64,000 bases of DNA from Arthrobacter alpinus (GTDB lineage: Bacteria; Actinomycetota; Actinomycetes; Actinomycetales; Micrococcaceae), in the NCBI RefSeq assembly GCF_900105965.1, contig NZ_FNTV01000001.1, forward strand, positions 3,534,001 to 3,598,000, given 5' to 3'. The position numbers were made by a program, and so were the translations under genes. This document shows, one piece after another, positions 24,668 through 33,023 of the stretch. Under the pieces are notes generated by a model. It worked only from the letters and a program-made list of their open reading frames with translations, was not told the origin of the DNA and made no database searches. Each line of letters begins with the position of its first letter. The stretch's first letter is position 1.

Positions 24668-26170
24668 TTAGTTGGCGAGTGCCTTCTCCAGTGCCTCGCC
24701 GCGTTGGGTGAGGAAAGTGCCTAGAGTTTTTGATTTCTCCGCAATCTCCTCCTTGGTCAAATCGTCGCTTGCAGGAATCGACTCGGTGATGGAGGCTAGG
24801 AGCGATTGCGCCGTCCCCTCGGCAAACACCTGGGTGTAAAGCTCTTGGTAAGCGGAGTCGTAGAGCAACTTGAAAGTATCCGAAGCAAGGAAACGGGTCT
24901 TGAGGGAGTTGCCGCCCAGTCCACCGCCCTTGCCGCCCATTCCGCCGCCACCCATGGACAAGGATTCGTCCGGGCTGGCTGTGGCATTGCCGCTCAGGGC
25001 CAAGTTCAGATCCCACGAGATGACCGAGATCTTCTTAGTGCTCAGATCGTAGCTGAGGTAGTAATTCTGGCCCGGGCCGGCCATGTCATCGGAGTTGGCC
25101 AACAGGTTCTGCGTAGCCACGTACTTGGCAAAAGAATCCACATCAACCCAGTTGGCCAGTTCGGCGTCGAAGGTGGCGTCATCTGCCCCATCAAGCCATT
25201 TAAGGAAAGCCACGATCGGGGTGGCGTCCTGGGTGTCAGTTTTGTTGAGCTGCTTGAACTGGTCCTCGTATACCGAGAGATCGTCACCTTGGTAGCTGAA
25301 GCTTGAATCGGCGTCGGCCTTGAAGACCACGCTATTGCCGTCATCGATGCTCTCGCCGTAGGCCTCATCGGGGTTCTCCAGCAGTAGGCGGGTCTGCGTC
25401 GCCGAGCCGTTGACCGAGTATGTTGTGTAGGCGTAGCGCTGGGTGGACTGGCCCGTGGCTGCTGTAACCGACAAGGCCAGTGCCTCATTGATGACGGGAG
25501 TGCCTGGCCGGAGGGCCAACTGGGTCAGACCCTCGTATTCAGTGCCGTCAACGTACTTGTCGAAACGTATGAGCAGTGGCAGTGAGGCCGGATCGTCGGC
25601 AGAGATGTTGGAGGAATCGCCCATCCCCCCGGGGGCGCCACCGACTCCTCCCTTTGCCATATCGGTGGGCATATCGGTGGGCATGGTGCCGCCAGCACCT
25701 TCCGGCGGAGTCCCACCGCGACCGCCCATGCCGCCAGCCATATCTGTTGGAAGATCGGTGGGCATGGTGCCGTCAGCTGCCCCGCCCTGGCCCATTCCGC
25801 CCCCGCCGGACTGCGCGCCACCAAGGCTCCGCAGGGTGGAGTTGCCCTTGAGCCGGACGCCGACGTTTTTGATCAGTGTTCCATCGATCGTGATGTCGGC
25901 ACTGATCCAGGCCTTGTCTGAGTCGGTTTCGTAAGCCGCGATCATGGTGTCGTAGTCGTCCTCGTCCCAGACGATGCTGACATTGTGGGCGGCGTTGGCG
26001 TCGAACAACTCCACTGCCCCCTCGATCGACGTTCCGGCCTTGCCCGTGACGGCCGCCGTGCTCGAGGTGGAGACGGAACATCCGGACAAGGCCAACGCCA
26101 AGACGGCTGCCGTTGCGGAGACGGCCTTTGCTTTTTTACGAATTTTTCTGAGAAACGAGTTCCTGGCCAT
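24668..26170 (-). CDS. CotH-kinase-family lipoprotein with Gly/Met-rich insert
   Basis: A 500-residue exported lipoprotein: basic N-terminus, hydrophobic core and lipobox ALSGC with Cys31. The CotH domain covers about residues 55-450, with RLKGNSTLRSLGG, LIRFDKYVDGTEYEGL, ATQNLLANSDDMAGPGQNYY and ISVISWDLNLALSG, the last holding the metal-binding aspartate. CotH proteins are atypical protein kinases first known from spores; this organism should not sporulate. Residues 110-170 hold two Gly/Met-rich repeats (MPTDLPTDMAGG and MPTDMPTDMAKGG), and a second GGGGMGGKGGG tract lies near residue 410. It is the last gene of the polyphosphate-polymerase cluster, 57 bases after the previous one. Confidence 0.88.
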   Translation of the reverse strand: MARNSFLRKIRKKAKAVSATAAVLALALSGCSVSTSSTAAVTGKAGTSIEGAVELFDANAAHNVSIVWDEDDYDTMIAAYETDSDKAWISADITIDGTLIKNVGVRLKGNSTLRSLGGAQSGGGGMGQGGAADGTMPTDLPTDMAGGMGGRGGTPPEGAGGTMPTDMPTDMAKGGVGGAPGGMGDSSNISADDPASLPLLIRFDKYVDGTEYEGLTQLALRPGTPVINEALALSVTAATGQSTQRYAYTTYSVNGSATQTRLLLENPDEAYGESIDDGNSVVFKADADSSFSYQGDDLSVYEDQFKQLNKTDTQDATPIVAFLKWLDGADDATFDAELANWVDVDSFAKYVATQNLLANSDDMAGPGQNYYLSYDLSTKKISVISWDLNLALSGNATASPDESLSMGGGGMGGKGGGLGGNSLKTRFLASDTFKLLYDSAYQELYTQVFAEGTAQSLLASITESIPASDDLTKEEIAEKSKTLGTFLTQRGEALEKALAN

Positions 26171-26227
26171 GATGGAGTCCTTGCAGTGGGGAGGGGGCAG
26201 TGGGAGGGAACGCGATGGTGGTGCGGC

Positions 26228-27841
26228 TTAGCGCATGCCGGGGCCACCGCTGGTGGTGTATTCGCCGGCCGTCGCCGTGGTGACTTCCGTGGCGCCGGTG
26301 GCGGAACCCGTGGCGAGTCCGGCTTCAACGTCTGCCGTGCCGCCGGTGAAGACCGTGTATTGCTCCCCGGCCTTGATGTCAGCGCTTGAGAAGACGATTG
26401 ACGATGTTTGCTTTGCGGTCACAAACGTTGCCACTACGGCACCTGTTGAGTCGGTGATCTGAACTGCTGTTCCGGCGGCGACGGGGGAGTCAAAGCTGAT
26501 CTGAAGGCCGGACTGGGTTGATGTTTCACTGGGGGTGACAACCATTCCTGCGCTGCCTGCAGCGGCGATGGTGCCGCCCGAGACAGTCAGATCGCCGTTG
26601 ACGTCCAGGGCGCCATTGCCGTCAGAGGAGGGCCCGTTGACAACTACGGTTCCGCCGCTGATCGAGGCATTGCCGTTGGAGTCCAGGCCGTCCCCTTCTG
26701 CGTTGACGGTTACCGTGCCACCTGAGATATCCAGGGAGAAATCGCCCACGGTGTCCATGCCACCGCCACCCATGCCGCCTTGCGGGGCGCCTTCGCCGGC
26801 GCCTTGTGCGTCACCGGCGGCTGCATCTGAAGTTGTGGACCCGCCGGCGGCGTTGAGGCCGTCGTCGTTGGAGGTGATGTTGACGGTGCCGCCCGAGATG
26901 GCAATGTGTGCGGCCTCGAGGCCTTCTTCGGATTTTGAAACTGTGGCCGCGCCGTCGCTGATGGTCAGTGTGGTGGCGGCCTTGATACCGTCATCGCCGG
27001 CTGCCACATTCAGCGTTCCACCAGCCACCAGGAGCCAGCCGCGGTCGGTTTCGGTGTCGTTGGTGGACTTGACGCCGTCTCCTCCTGCCGTGACCGAATA
27101 GCTGCCGTCGAGCAGCACTGTGTAGTCCTTGCCCTTAATGCCGTCGTCGGTTGCCTTGACGGTGACATTGCCTGCGGCCAGCACCAGCCCGTCCTTGGTG
27201 GAAATGCCATCTTGGTAATTGCCGTTGACGCCCAGGGTGCCTGTTCCGGCAATGGTGAGATCTGCCAAGGAGTAGATGGCCGCGTTGGCGGCATCGGTTC
27301 CCGTATCAGCGTAGGAGGCAGCATCGCTGAGGGTATTGGTGGTGCCGTCATCAAGGAAGAGCAGAACCTCATTGGCGCTTTGAATATCAACCGCCGAGCC
27401 GCTGGAACTGGTCACTGTGGCATTGTCCAAAATTATGCGCACCACATCTTCTTCTCCCGCCGCGACCACCAGCTCGCCGTCGCCCAGCGTTCCGGAGACC
27501 CGGTACGTTCCGCCCGCGGTGATGGTTACCGTGTTGCCATCAACGGAAACTGCATCGGCGTTGGTGCCCGAGGCTGCGCTGGAACCATCTGCCAGGGACA
27601 CCGTGGTTTCCTTGGCCGCATCCCACGAAAGATCGTCAGCATCGAAGTGGGTTGACTCGGCGATGCTGCCGGCCAACTCGGCCGTCGTTCCGCTGGTGAC
27701 CACGCTGGTAGCTGAGGACGTGGCAGCGGAGGTGGTCTCCGACGTCGAACTTGAGGACTGTGCCGAACAGCCAGCCAAGGCCAAGGCAAGGGCGAGTGCG
27801 GCTACGGAGGTGGCGCGTTGTGCTCGGGAGAAGAATTTCAT
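26228..27841 (-). CDS. Beta-helix carbohydrate-binding lipoprotein (Cthe_2159/DUF4353-like)
   Basis: A 537-residue exported lipoprotein with lipobox ALAGC (Cys25) and a Ser/Thr-rich linker to about residue 55. Residues 90-420 are a run of short repeated strands such as ISGGTVNITSNDDGLNAAGG, NVAAGDDGIKAAT and VTVNAEGDGLDSNGN. This is the pattern of the right-handed beta-helix family founded by Cthe_2159, which binds acidic polysaccharide and calcium through the acidic turns. A Gly/Met-rich patch (GGMGGGGMDT) interrupts the helix, echoing the neighbouring CotH protein. The C-terminal 110 residues look like a separate beta domain. Ten bases separate it from the VTC gene, so they form one operon. 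Confidence 0.82.
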   Translation of the reverse strand: MKFFSRAQRATSVAALALALALAGCSAQSSSSTSETTSAATSSATSVVTSGTTAELAGSIAESTHFDADDLSWDAAKETTVSLADGSSAASGTNADAVSVDGNTVTITAGGTYRVSGTLGDGELVVAAGEEDVVRIILDNATVTSSSGSAVDIQSANEVLLFLDDGTTNTLSDAASYADTGTDAANAAIYSLADLTIAGTGTLGVNGNYQDGISTKDGLVLAAGNVTVKATDDGIKGKDYTVLLDGSYSVTAGGDGVKSTNDTETDRGWLLVAGGTLNVAAGDDGIKAATTLTISDGAATVSKSEEGLEAAHIAISGGTVNITSNDDGLNAAGGSTTSDAAAGDAQGAGEGAPQGGMGGGGMDTVGDFSLDISGGTVTVNAEGDGLDSNGNASISGGTVVVNGPSSDGNGALDVNGDLTVSGGTIAAAGSAGMVVTPSETSTQSGLQISFDSPVAAGTAVQITDSTGAVVATFVTAKQTSSIVFSSADIKAGEQYTVFTGGTADVEAGLATGSATGATEVTTATAGEYTTSGGPGMR

Positions 27842-27851
27842 GGTGTGTTCC

Positions 27852-28637
27852 TTAGTGGCTGGGGAGTTGCGGCATGTTGTGCAGCACTGTGTGGTGCCAG
27901 CGGTTGGCTGGCAGGTGGGGCATGAGGGTGGCCATGCCGGTGGCGAACTTCGAGATCCGGGAGGGGCGGATGCCGTTCCGCCACAGGTGCTTGTCGAGTT
28001 GTCCGGGGGCGGAACCGGATTTTGTTTCCACCACGACTTGGTCCCTCATGACGAGCGGACACTGTCCGGGCAGTGACCAGGCAACGTTGAGATCGATCGT
28101 GGCCCGGCTGTTGGAGGCTGGGAGGTAAAGGGTGATTCGCCCGTAGACGGTTTCCAAAACGGGGGCAAGATTGACCGGCGGCGTCCGCCCGGTGCCCGTC
28201 AGCGTTTCGGCGATATACGCCGCACCCTCAACTGTGATTCGGGAGCGGTCGGCAAGGTTGTAGGGGATGCGTTCCTTGACGGTGGCACTGCGTGAGCCCT
28301 CGGTTTTGACCTCCAAGAAGCTCACACCGCTATTGAGATAGCTGCGGGTGCGGATCTTGTAGCGCCGGCGCCGGCCATAGGCGGCCAAATGGTAGCTATC
28401 CAGGGCGGGCGTATCGAAGTACACGGAATCGTAGGGGAAGATCTGCAAACCGTTGGTGTCCAGGACCTGCATGTCCGCGTCGAAACTGTTGAAAATCTGA
28501 GTGAATTTATCGACCGGAACCAGATATTTCCGGTCGATCCGGGTCTGCAGGGCCGCAGTCGTGTTGAGGTCCTCCAGAGTGATGGTGGGCAGTGCGTCCA
28601 GCCGGGGACTCAGGGACGTTTGGTAGCCCAGGCTCAC
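27852..28637 (-). CDS. VTC-domain polyphosphate polymerase
   Basis: A 261-residue cytosolic protein made of one VTC domain, the catalytic tunnel fold of yeast Vtc4. Visible signatures are RKYLVP (residues 36-41), VYFDTPALDSYH (72-83), the basic strand RRRRYKIRTR (89-98), FLEVK (107-111), ETVYGR, VVETKS and RISKFATG. These give the ring of Arg/Lys and acidic metal ligands that line a triphosphate tunnel. It should polymerise the gamma-phosphate of ATP into polyphosphate. No SPX domain or membrane helix is fused. Its start overlaps the DUF4956 stop by four bases (ATGA), so translation is probably coupled and the proteins may form a complex. Confidence 0.88.
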   Translation of the reverse strand: MSLGYQTSLSPRLDALPTITLEDLNTTAALQTRIDRKYLVPVDKFTQIFNSFDADMQVLDTNGLQIFPYDSVYFDTPALDSYHLAAYGRRRRYKIRTRSYLNSGVSFLEVKTEGSRSATVKERIPYNLADRSRITVEGAAYIAETLTGTGRTPPVNLAPVLETVYGRITLYLPASNSRATIDLNVAWSLPGQCPLVMRDQVVVETKSGSAPGQLDKHLWRNGIRPSRISKFATGMATLMPHLPANRWHHTVLHNMPQLPSH

Positions 28638-29269
28638 GAGGCACCAACCTGGTCAAAGCCGTGGCCGGCCCGAGCTGGCAGCTGTTCCTGGAGCGGGCCG
28701 CGTGATGCCGTTTCCTGCTTGGGGTAGACGCCAATCTCGAAGCGAACGTCTACATGGGTCTTGTCGTTGACCAGGTCAAGGCACTGGACAATCACGGTGT
28801 GGACGGTTCCGCCGAGGACCTCTTCAAGCCGTGCATTCAGAGCCGAGGGATCGGCGATGGCCTGATCCAAAATGACGCTTTGTTGACGGTAGGACGGCAA
28901 GACGCGGGGGCTGTCGCCGATGAACATGACCACCAGAATCAGGGCCATGAGGGAGAGTGAAAGCCACAGTGGTTCAACGCCCAACCCGGCAATCAGGCCA
29001 AGGGCCAGTGCCGAGAAGTAGTACGCCACCTCATGCTGGGAGAGTTCGGTTGAGCGCAGGCGGATGATGGAGAGAACTCCAAAGAGTCCCAGGCCAAGTC
29101 CGACGCCGGCTGCCGAGCTTGAGAGTGCCGTGGCCACTGCCAGGACGCCAACGTTGATGCCGAGGTAGGAAACCACCAGGTCGCGCCGCCGGTGCCGGCG
29201 AAGATACATGCCAAAGGTCATCACCATAATTGCCACGAGATCGGCGGCCACGAATATCCAAGCGTTCAT
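28634..29269 (-). CDS. DUF4956 membrane protein
   Basis: A 211-residue protein with four or five hydrophobic helices in the first 120 residues, the conserved GLGLFGVLSIIRLRSTELS segment (positively charged loop after a Gly-rich helix), and a cytosolic C-terminal domain (about residues 125-211) of ferredoxin-like appearance (RLEEVLGGTVHTVIVQCLDL, THVDVRFEIG). DUF4956 genes commonly lie next to VTC genes, which suggests a membrane partner or exit path for the polymer; this is inference. GGAG lies six bases before ATG 29269; the frame extends six codons further without support. Confidence 0.85.
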   Translation of the reverse strand: MNAWIFVAADLVAIMVMTFGMYLRRHRRRDLVVSYLGINVGVLAVATALSSSAAGVGLGLGLFGVLSIIRLRSTELSQHEVAYYFSALALGLIAGLGVEPLWLSLSLMALILVVMFIGDSPRVLPSYRQQSVILDQAIADPSALNARLEEVLGGTVHTVIVQCLDLVNDKTHVDVRFEIGVYPKQETASRGPLQEQLPARAGHGFDQVGAS

Positions 29270-29307
29270 AATTGTCTCCACATTCAAGGTTCAGAGGGGT
29301 TCTATAA

Positions 29308-30417
29308 CTAGATTTCCGCGTGAAGCTGTGCTGAATCTGTGCTGGCAGGCAGCTGGGCTTGTGAATACATCGATGGCGCCGAATTCTTTTCTGCAGCCGT
29401 GGTCCGATCGCGGAAAAGGAACCGTTTTTGCACGGCGAAACTAAGCAGAAACAGGATTGTCTCGGTCAGAATTTTGGCCGGAAACGCAGGCAGGCCGGCT
29501 TCTGTGAAACTGATCAAGAGGCCGTAGTTGGCAGCCAGCAGGAGCGCCACGAGAGCAAAGTAGCGCCCGGCCGTCCGTGTGAGCGGGACAGAACGTCCTT
29601 CGGGAAAAACAAGGTGCCGGTTGACAGCGAAATTAGCGCCGGAACTTATGATTCTGGCGCCCAGGACGGACAACCACAGGGACCCTGTGACGGCCATGAG
29701 AATCAGGAAAGCCACGGTATCGATTAAAAAACCCATGAAGGATGACATGGAGAATTTCACGAGAGGTGCGTAGATCCTCAGGGAATCGCGCAGGGGGCGG
29801 AAATGGGACGACTCGTTCTCGGCAATATAGATTGTGGCGATGCTGACGCTTTCCAAGGTGTAACCCTGTGAGCGGGCCTCCAGCAACACATTGAGCTCAT
29901 ATTCGTAGCGGTTTCCACGCACCGACAGCAGCCAGGGCAGCAAGTGTGCGGGGTAGCCGCGGAGGCCCGTTTGGGTGTCTCGCAGCCAGGTTCCGGTGGC
30001 CAGTGCAAAGAAGAACCGGGTGGCGCTATTGCCAAAGCTGCTGCGCAGCGGAACTTGGCCGCTGAAGTGGCGTTCGCCGAGAACAATCGCATTGTTGGGC
30101 GCAACCGCGCCGGCCACACTGAGGATGTCTGCGACACAATGCTGTCCATCGCTGTCGGCACACACCACATCGTGACCGGGGAAGTTGGCGGCGATATAGC
30201 TGAAGCCGGTTTTGAGCGCCTGCCCCTTGCCATGATTGTTGGGGTAGCCAATGACCCTGGCCCCAAGGAATTTCACCTGTTCATAAATAGCTTCAAAGCG
30301 TGGGCCGCTACCGTCGTTGACAACAACTATGGTTGCCCCGGTTCCGGAAGCGTTCAGTTCCCGGATCAGTTCTGGGAGTTTTGCATCGGGTTCAAAGGAC
30401 GGGATCAAAATAATCAT
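29308..30417 (-). CDS. GT2 glycosyltransferase fused to GtrA-like membrane domain
   Basis: A 369-residue fusion. Residues 1-220 form a family-2 glycosyltransferase of the dolichol-phosphate-mannose/GtrB type: ILIPSFEPD, VVVNDGSG, PNNHGKGQALKTGF and CADSDGQH (the metal/nucleotide DxD region). Residues 225-345 contain four transmembrane helices of a GtrA domain (SSFMGFLIDTVAFLILM, ANFAVNRHLVF), a presumed flippase for polyprenyl-phosphate sugars. The combination suggests making and moving a lipid-linked monosaccharide for surface decoration. It starts six bases after the phosphodiester glycosidase stop. Its final codons contain the internal regulatory repeat at 29326-29343. Confidence 0.86.
   Translation of the reverse strand: MIILIPSFEPDAKLPELIRELNASGTGATIVVVNDGSGPRFEAIYEQVKFLGARVIGYPNNHGKGQALKTGFSYIAANFPGHDVVCADSDGQHCVADILSVAGAVAPNNAIVLGERHFSGQVPLRSSFGNSATRFFFALATGTWLRDTQTGLRGYPAHLLPWLLSVRGNRYEYELNVLLEARSQGYTLESVSIATIYIAENESSHFRPLRDSLRIYAPLVKFSMSSFMGFLIDTVAFLILMAVTGSLWLSVLGARIISSGANFAVNRHLVFPEGRSVPLTRTAGRYFALVALLLAANYGLLISFTEAGLPAFPAKILTETILFLLSFAVQKRFLFRDRTTAAEKNSAPSMYSQAQLPASTDSAQLHAEI
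29326..29343 (-). promoter_or_regulatory. PhoP-like direct repeat (site C)
   Basis: On the minus strand this reads AGCACAG-ATTC-AGCACAG, a perfect 7-bp direct repeat with an 11-bp period. It lies in the last codons of the glycosyltransferase gene, 57-74 bases before the DUF4956 start, in the same orientation relative to downstream genes as sites A (31486-31503) and B (33881-33898). It may drive an internal promoter for DUF4956-VTC and the two lipoproteins. Because it is also coding, coincidence cannot be excluded. Confidence 0.5.
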
Positions 30418-30423
30418 CGCGGC

Positions 30424-31440
30424 CTACCTCGCCAAGTAGAGGATGTCGGAGGTGCCGCGTTCCTGGTTCTTGCCCAGCGGGTTGTTCACCAGTGCGCCGT
30501 TGAAGTACATGGTTGAGGAACCGCCGCCGTCGATGTTGTACGCGCTGGTGGCACCCAGATCCAGCATGATCTGAGCCAAGTCCGGGATCGTGACTCCCGC
30601 GCTGTACCCCGTGGAGCGGCCATCCACCACCACGAGCACCAGCTGATTGGTGCCGAGGACACCAATGGCTGTTCGGGGCTGAAGCCCCTGAATGGAGTGA
30701 TTGCCAAAATTGGTGTCGACTTCGATGCTGTCTATGCCGTCCTTGACGGCGCCGTTCTCAATGAGTGATGGGCCGAAGGAGAGAGTGTTCCACACACCGT
30801 TGGCCACGAGGGTTGCGGCATCGGTGGCCGTCTCGTCATACACCTCCACAGTTCCATCACGGTAGAAGGCGAGGCCCTCCCTGGCGCCGGCGTCGCGGTA
30901 GGCAACACCGTTGCGAATCACGATTCCGGTGTCGCGGAAGCCATAGTAATCACCGTTTATGGCAAAGATGGCGTCCTTGTCCTGGGCAATTGCGGAGGTG
31001 TTTTCGGTGATGTTCTCCCCGAAGCTGTTTTGCGCGAACGCCGACTTCAACGCGGTCGCGTCGCGCAGATCAATCTTCGCTGTGAAGTAGTTCAGCGTCT
31101 CGTCGCCGCTTCCGGCGGTCACCTGCTCAATGGCCAGCGTGACGTCCTGCGAGGTGAAGCCTTTCTCGCTTACGACGCCGGAGGCATCGGAGCCGCTGGT
31201 TTCAGCGGCGCTCGCCGTGCTGGTGGATTGGGACGCGGCAGCACTGGCCTCGTAGGCATCGACGTCGCTGATTTCAACGTGTTCTACGACGAACCGGTCC
31301 AAGGCCCAGGCCGTGGCGCCACCGGCGGAGAGGAGGAGGCCGAGCGCCCCGCCGAGGACAACGCGCCGGGTGGGCGTCTTCTTGGTGGCGGCGCCTGCGG
31401 TCGGTGAATCGTGGTCAGTGGGAGGGGAAGAAGTGTTCAT
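30424..31440 (-). CDS. Phosphodiester glycosidase (NAGPA-domain) exported protein
   Basis: A 338-residue protein. A twin-arginine-like or uncleaved signal (TPTRRVVLGGALGLLLSAGG, residues 23-42) precedes a Ser/Ala-rich linker. The NAGPA domain shows FAINGDYYGFRDTGIVIRNG, LQPRTAIGVL, LVVVDGRSTGYSAGVTI and YNIDGGGSSTMYFNG. Human NAGPA removes GlcNAc from GlcNAc-1-phospho-6-mannose, and bacterial members cleave phosphodiester-linked sugars, for example in wall polymers. It acts outside the membrane. AAGAAG precedes the ATG. A PhoP-like site lies 46-63 bases upstream, and the gene heads the structural part of the cluster. Confidence 0.88.
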   Translation of the reverse strand: MNTSSPPTDHDSPTAGAATKKTPTRRVVLGGALGLLLSAGGATAWALDRFVVEHVEISDVDAYEASAAASQSTSTASAAETSGSDASGVVSEKGFTSQDVTLAIEQVTAGSGDETLNYFTAKIDLRDATALKSAFAQNSFGENITENTSAIAQDKDAIFAINGDYYGFRDTGIVIRNGVAYRDAGAREGLAFYRDGTVEVYDETATDAATLVANGVWNTLSFGPSLIENGAVKDGIDSIEVDTNFGNHSIQGLQPRTAIGVLGTNQLVLVVVDGRSTGYSAGVTIPDLAQIMLDLGATSAYNIDGGGSSTMYFNGALVNNPLGKNQERGTSDILYLAR

Positions 31441-31485
31441 ACTTCTTTTTTACGCAGGCACCCTGTGCCGTTTGCGTCCCCTACC

Positions 31486-31503
31486 TTGTGCTGAAGCTGT
31501 GAG
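31486..31503 (-). promoter_or_regulatory. PhoP-like direct repeat (site A)
   Basis: The minus strand reads CTCACAG-CTTC-AGCACAA, two 7-bp elements with a 4-bp spacer (11-bp period). It sits 46-63 bases upstream of the phosphodiester glycosidase start, in the gap after the histidine kinase. It shares the CACAG core, spacing and spacer with sites B and C and closely resembles the mycobacterial PhoP box TCACAGC-N4-TCACAGC. Confidence 0.65.
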
Positions 31504-31517
31504 CCTAAACCGGATTG

Positions 31518-33023
31518 TTACCGGCTTGGAAGCTGCAGCGTGAAGCACGTCCGGCCGGGGATGCTGGTCACGGTGATGGTGCCTTGATTTGCTTGGGCCA
31601 GGGCGTCAACAATGGCTAGGCCAAGCCCCGAGCTGTTGCTTCCCCGGCTACTGGCCCGGGAGGCATCTGCCCGGCTGAAGCGCGTGAAGATGTGATCAAG
31701 GAACTCTTGGGGGATGCCTTCCCCGTTGTCCTCAATGGACAGTGTGGCCAGCCCCTTTGCAGTTTCCAGGCTCACCCGAATGTGGGTGCCTGCTTTCGTG
31801 TGCTTGGCGGCATTTGAGAGCAGGTTGATGATGATTTGCCGCAGTTCCGACTCAACGGCAAAGACCAAGACGGGTTCCTCCGGGAGCGCCAGCGCCCAAG
31901 AGTGATCCTGGGCGGCAACTTTGCTGTCCTGGGTTGTCTCCATCAGTAGGTCCGTGAGGTCAACCGTTTCCGGCTCTCCCCGCTGGCCCTCATCGAGTCG
32001 GGCAAGGAGCAGCAGATCCTCCACGAGTGCGGACATGCGCCGGGATTCACTGTCGACCCGGTGCAGGGCTGCGGATCCGGACGGGGTCAGCTTCTCACTT
32101 AACAGCACAAGCTCCGTGTAGCCGCGGATGGATGTCAGCGGGGTGCGAAGTTCATGGCTGGCATCGGCCACGAACTGGCGGACCTTGACTTCGCTGGCAT
32201 GGCGGGCCGCAAAGGAGCGGGTGAGGTGGTCCAGCATGTTGTTGAAGGCCACTCCCACATCCCCAATTTCGGTGCCTGGGGCGGCAGCCATGGGCGGGAT
32301 GCGCACATTGATGGCGGCTTCGCCCGAGTCCAAAGGCAAAGAGGCAACCGTCGTTGCTACCGCCGAAAGCTCATCCAAGGGGCGCAGGGAGCGCCTAACA
32401 ATGAGGGTGCCTACGAGTCCAATCAACGCCAGACCAGCCACTGACACGACCACGGTTGTCCACGCGAGTGAATTCAGCGTTGAGTCCCGCTCAGCGGTCG
32501 GGAATCCCACCACGAGTTTGCCATCCGTAGGAATGTACGTTGTTGAGGCGGCGAGCCGGTACTTGCCGGTGGACAGGGTCAATTCCGTGGCCGCTCCGGT
32601 GGGTGCCAAATGTTGAATCTGTTCCAGATCCGCGGTGGTCAATGCCACGGCAGAACCGTCCGCCTGAACAACAGAAGAATCGATGACGGTGCCCGGGGTC
32701 CCCTGCGCGAAGACCGCTCTCAGCGTGCCCGGGCGCTGTCCACGGGTGTCCAAGGGATTGGGCGCCCCGGTGGGAAGCGGATTTCCGCTGCTGGGCTCCG
32801 TGGGGGATCCCTGCGGCCCGCCCTTGGGCCCGGCGGAGCGTGCAGCGGATTCGTGCAGGCTGCTGTCGATTTGTGCCGTGAGGTAGTTGTTCATGGCCAG
32901 ATGGCTCACGATTCCAATCGTGGCACAGATGGCGGCAAGCAACGCCAGGACGGCAACGATCAACTTGGTGCGCAACCTGTGCGTTCGCTGGTTTCGCGCC
33001 CCGGCGCTCGCGGAAATAGCCAC
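31518..33023 (-). CDS. Sensor histidine kinase (PhoR/BaeS-like, HAMP)
   Basis: A 501-residue membrane kinase. Transmembrane helix 1 is at about residues 20-43 and helix 2 at about 190-210; the extracytoplasmic sensor between them is Pro/Gly-rich near its start. A HAMP domain follows, then HisKA with DASHELRTPLTSIRGYTEL (phospho-accepting His290), then HATPase_c with NLLSNAAKHTKAG (N box), IEDNGEGIP (G1) and GSNSSGLGLAIVDALAQ (G2). Its GTG start overlaps the TAG of the response regulator by one base, so the two are co-translated partners. What it senses is unknown. Confidence 0.93.
   Translation of the reverse strand: MAISASAGARNQRTHRLRTKLIVAVLALLAAICATIGIVSHLAMNNYLTAQIDSSLHESAARSAGPKGGPQGSPTEPSSGNPLPTGAPNPLDTRGQRPGTLRAVFAQGTPGTVIDSSVVQADGSAVALTTADLEQIQHLAPTGAATELTLSTGKYRLAASTTYIPTDGKLVVGFPTAERDSTLNSLAWTTVVVSVAGLALIGLVGTLIVRRSLRPLDELSAVATTVASLPLDSGEAAINVRIPPMAAAPGTEIGDVGVAFNNMLDHLTRSFAARHASEVKVRQFVADASHELRTPLTSIRGYTELVLLSEKLTPSGSAALHRVDSESRRMSALVEDLLLLARLDEGQRGEPETVDLTDLLMETTQDSKVAAQDHSWALALPEEPVLVFAVESELRQIIINLLSNAAKHTKAGTHIRVSLETAKGLATLSIEDNGEGIPQEFLDHIFTRFSRADASRASSRGSNSSGLGLAIVDALAQANQGTITVTSIPGRTCFTLQLPSR

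Noticed and set aside
27852..28637. CYTH-type triphosphatase/adenylate cyclase instead of a VTC polymerase.
   Set aside because: The folds are related, but the N-terminal ExExK signature of CYTH is missing, while RKYLVP, YFDT and the RxR strands fit VTC, as does the DUF4956 neighbour.
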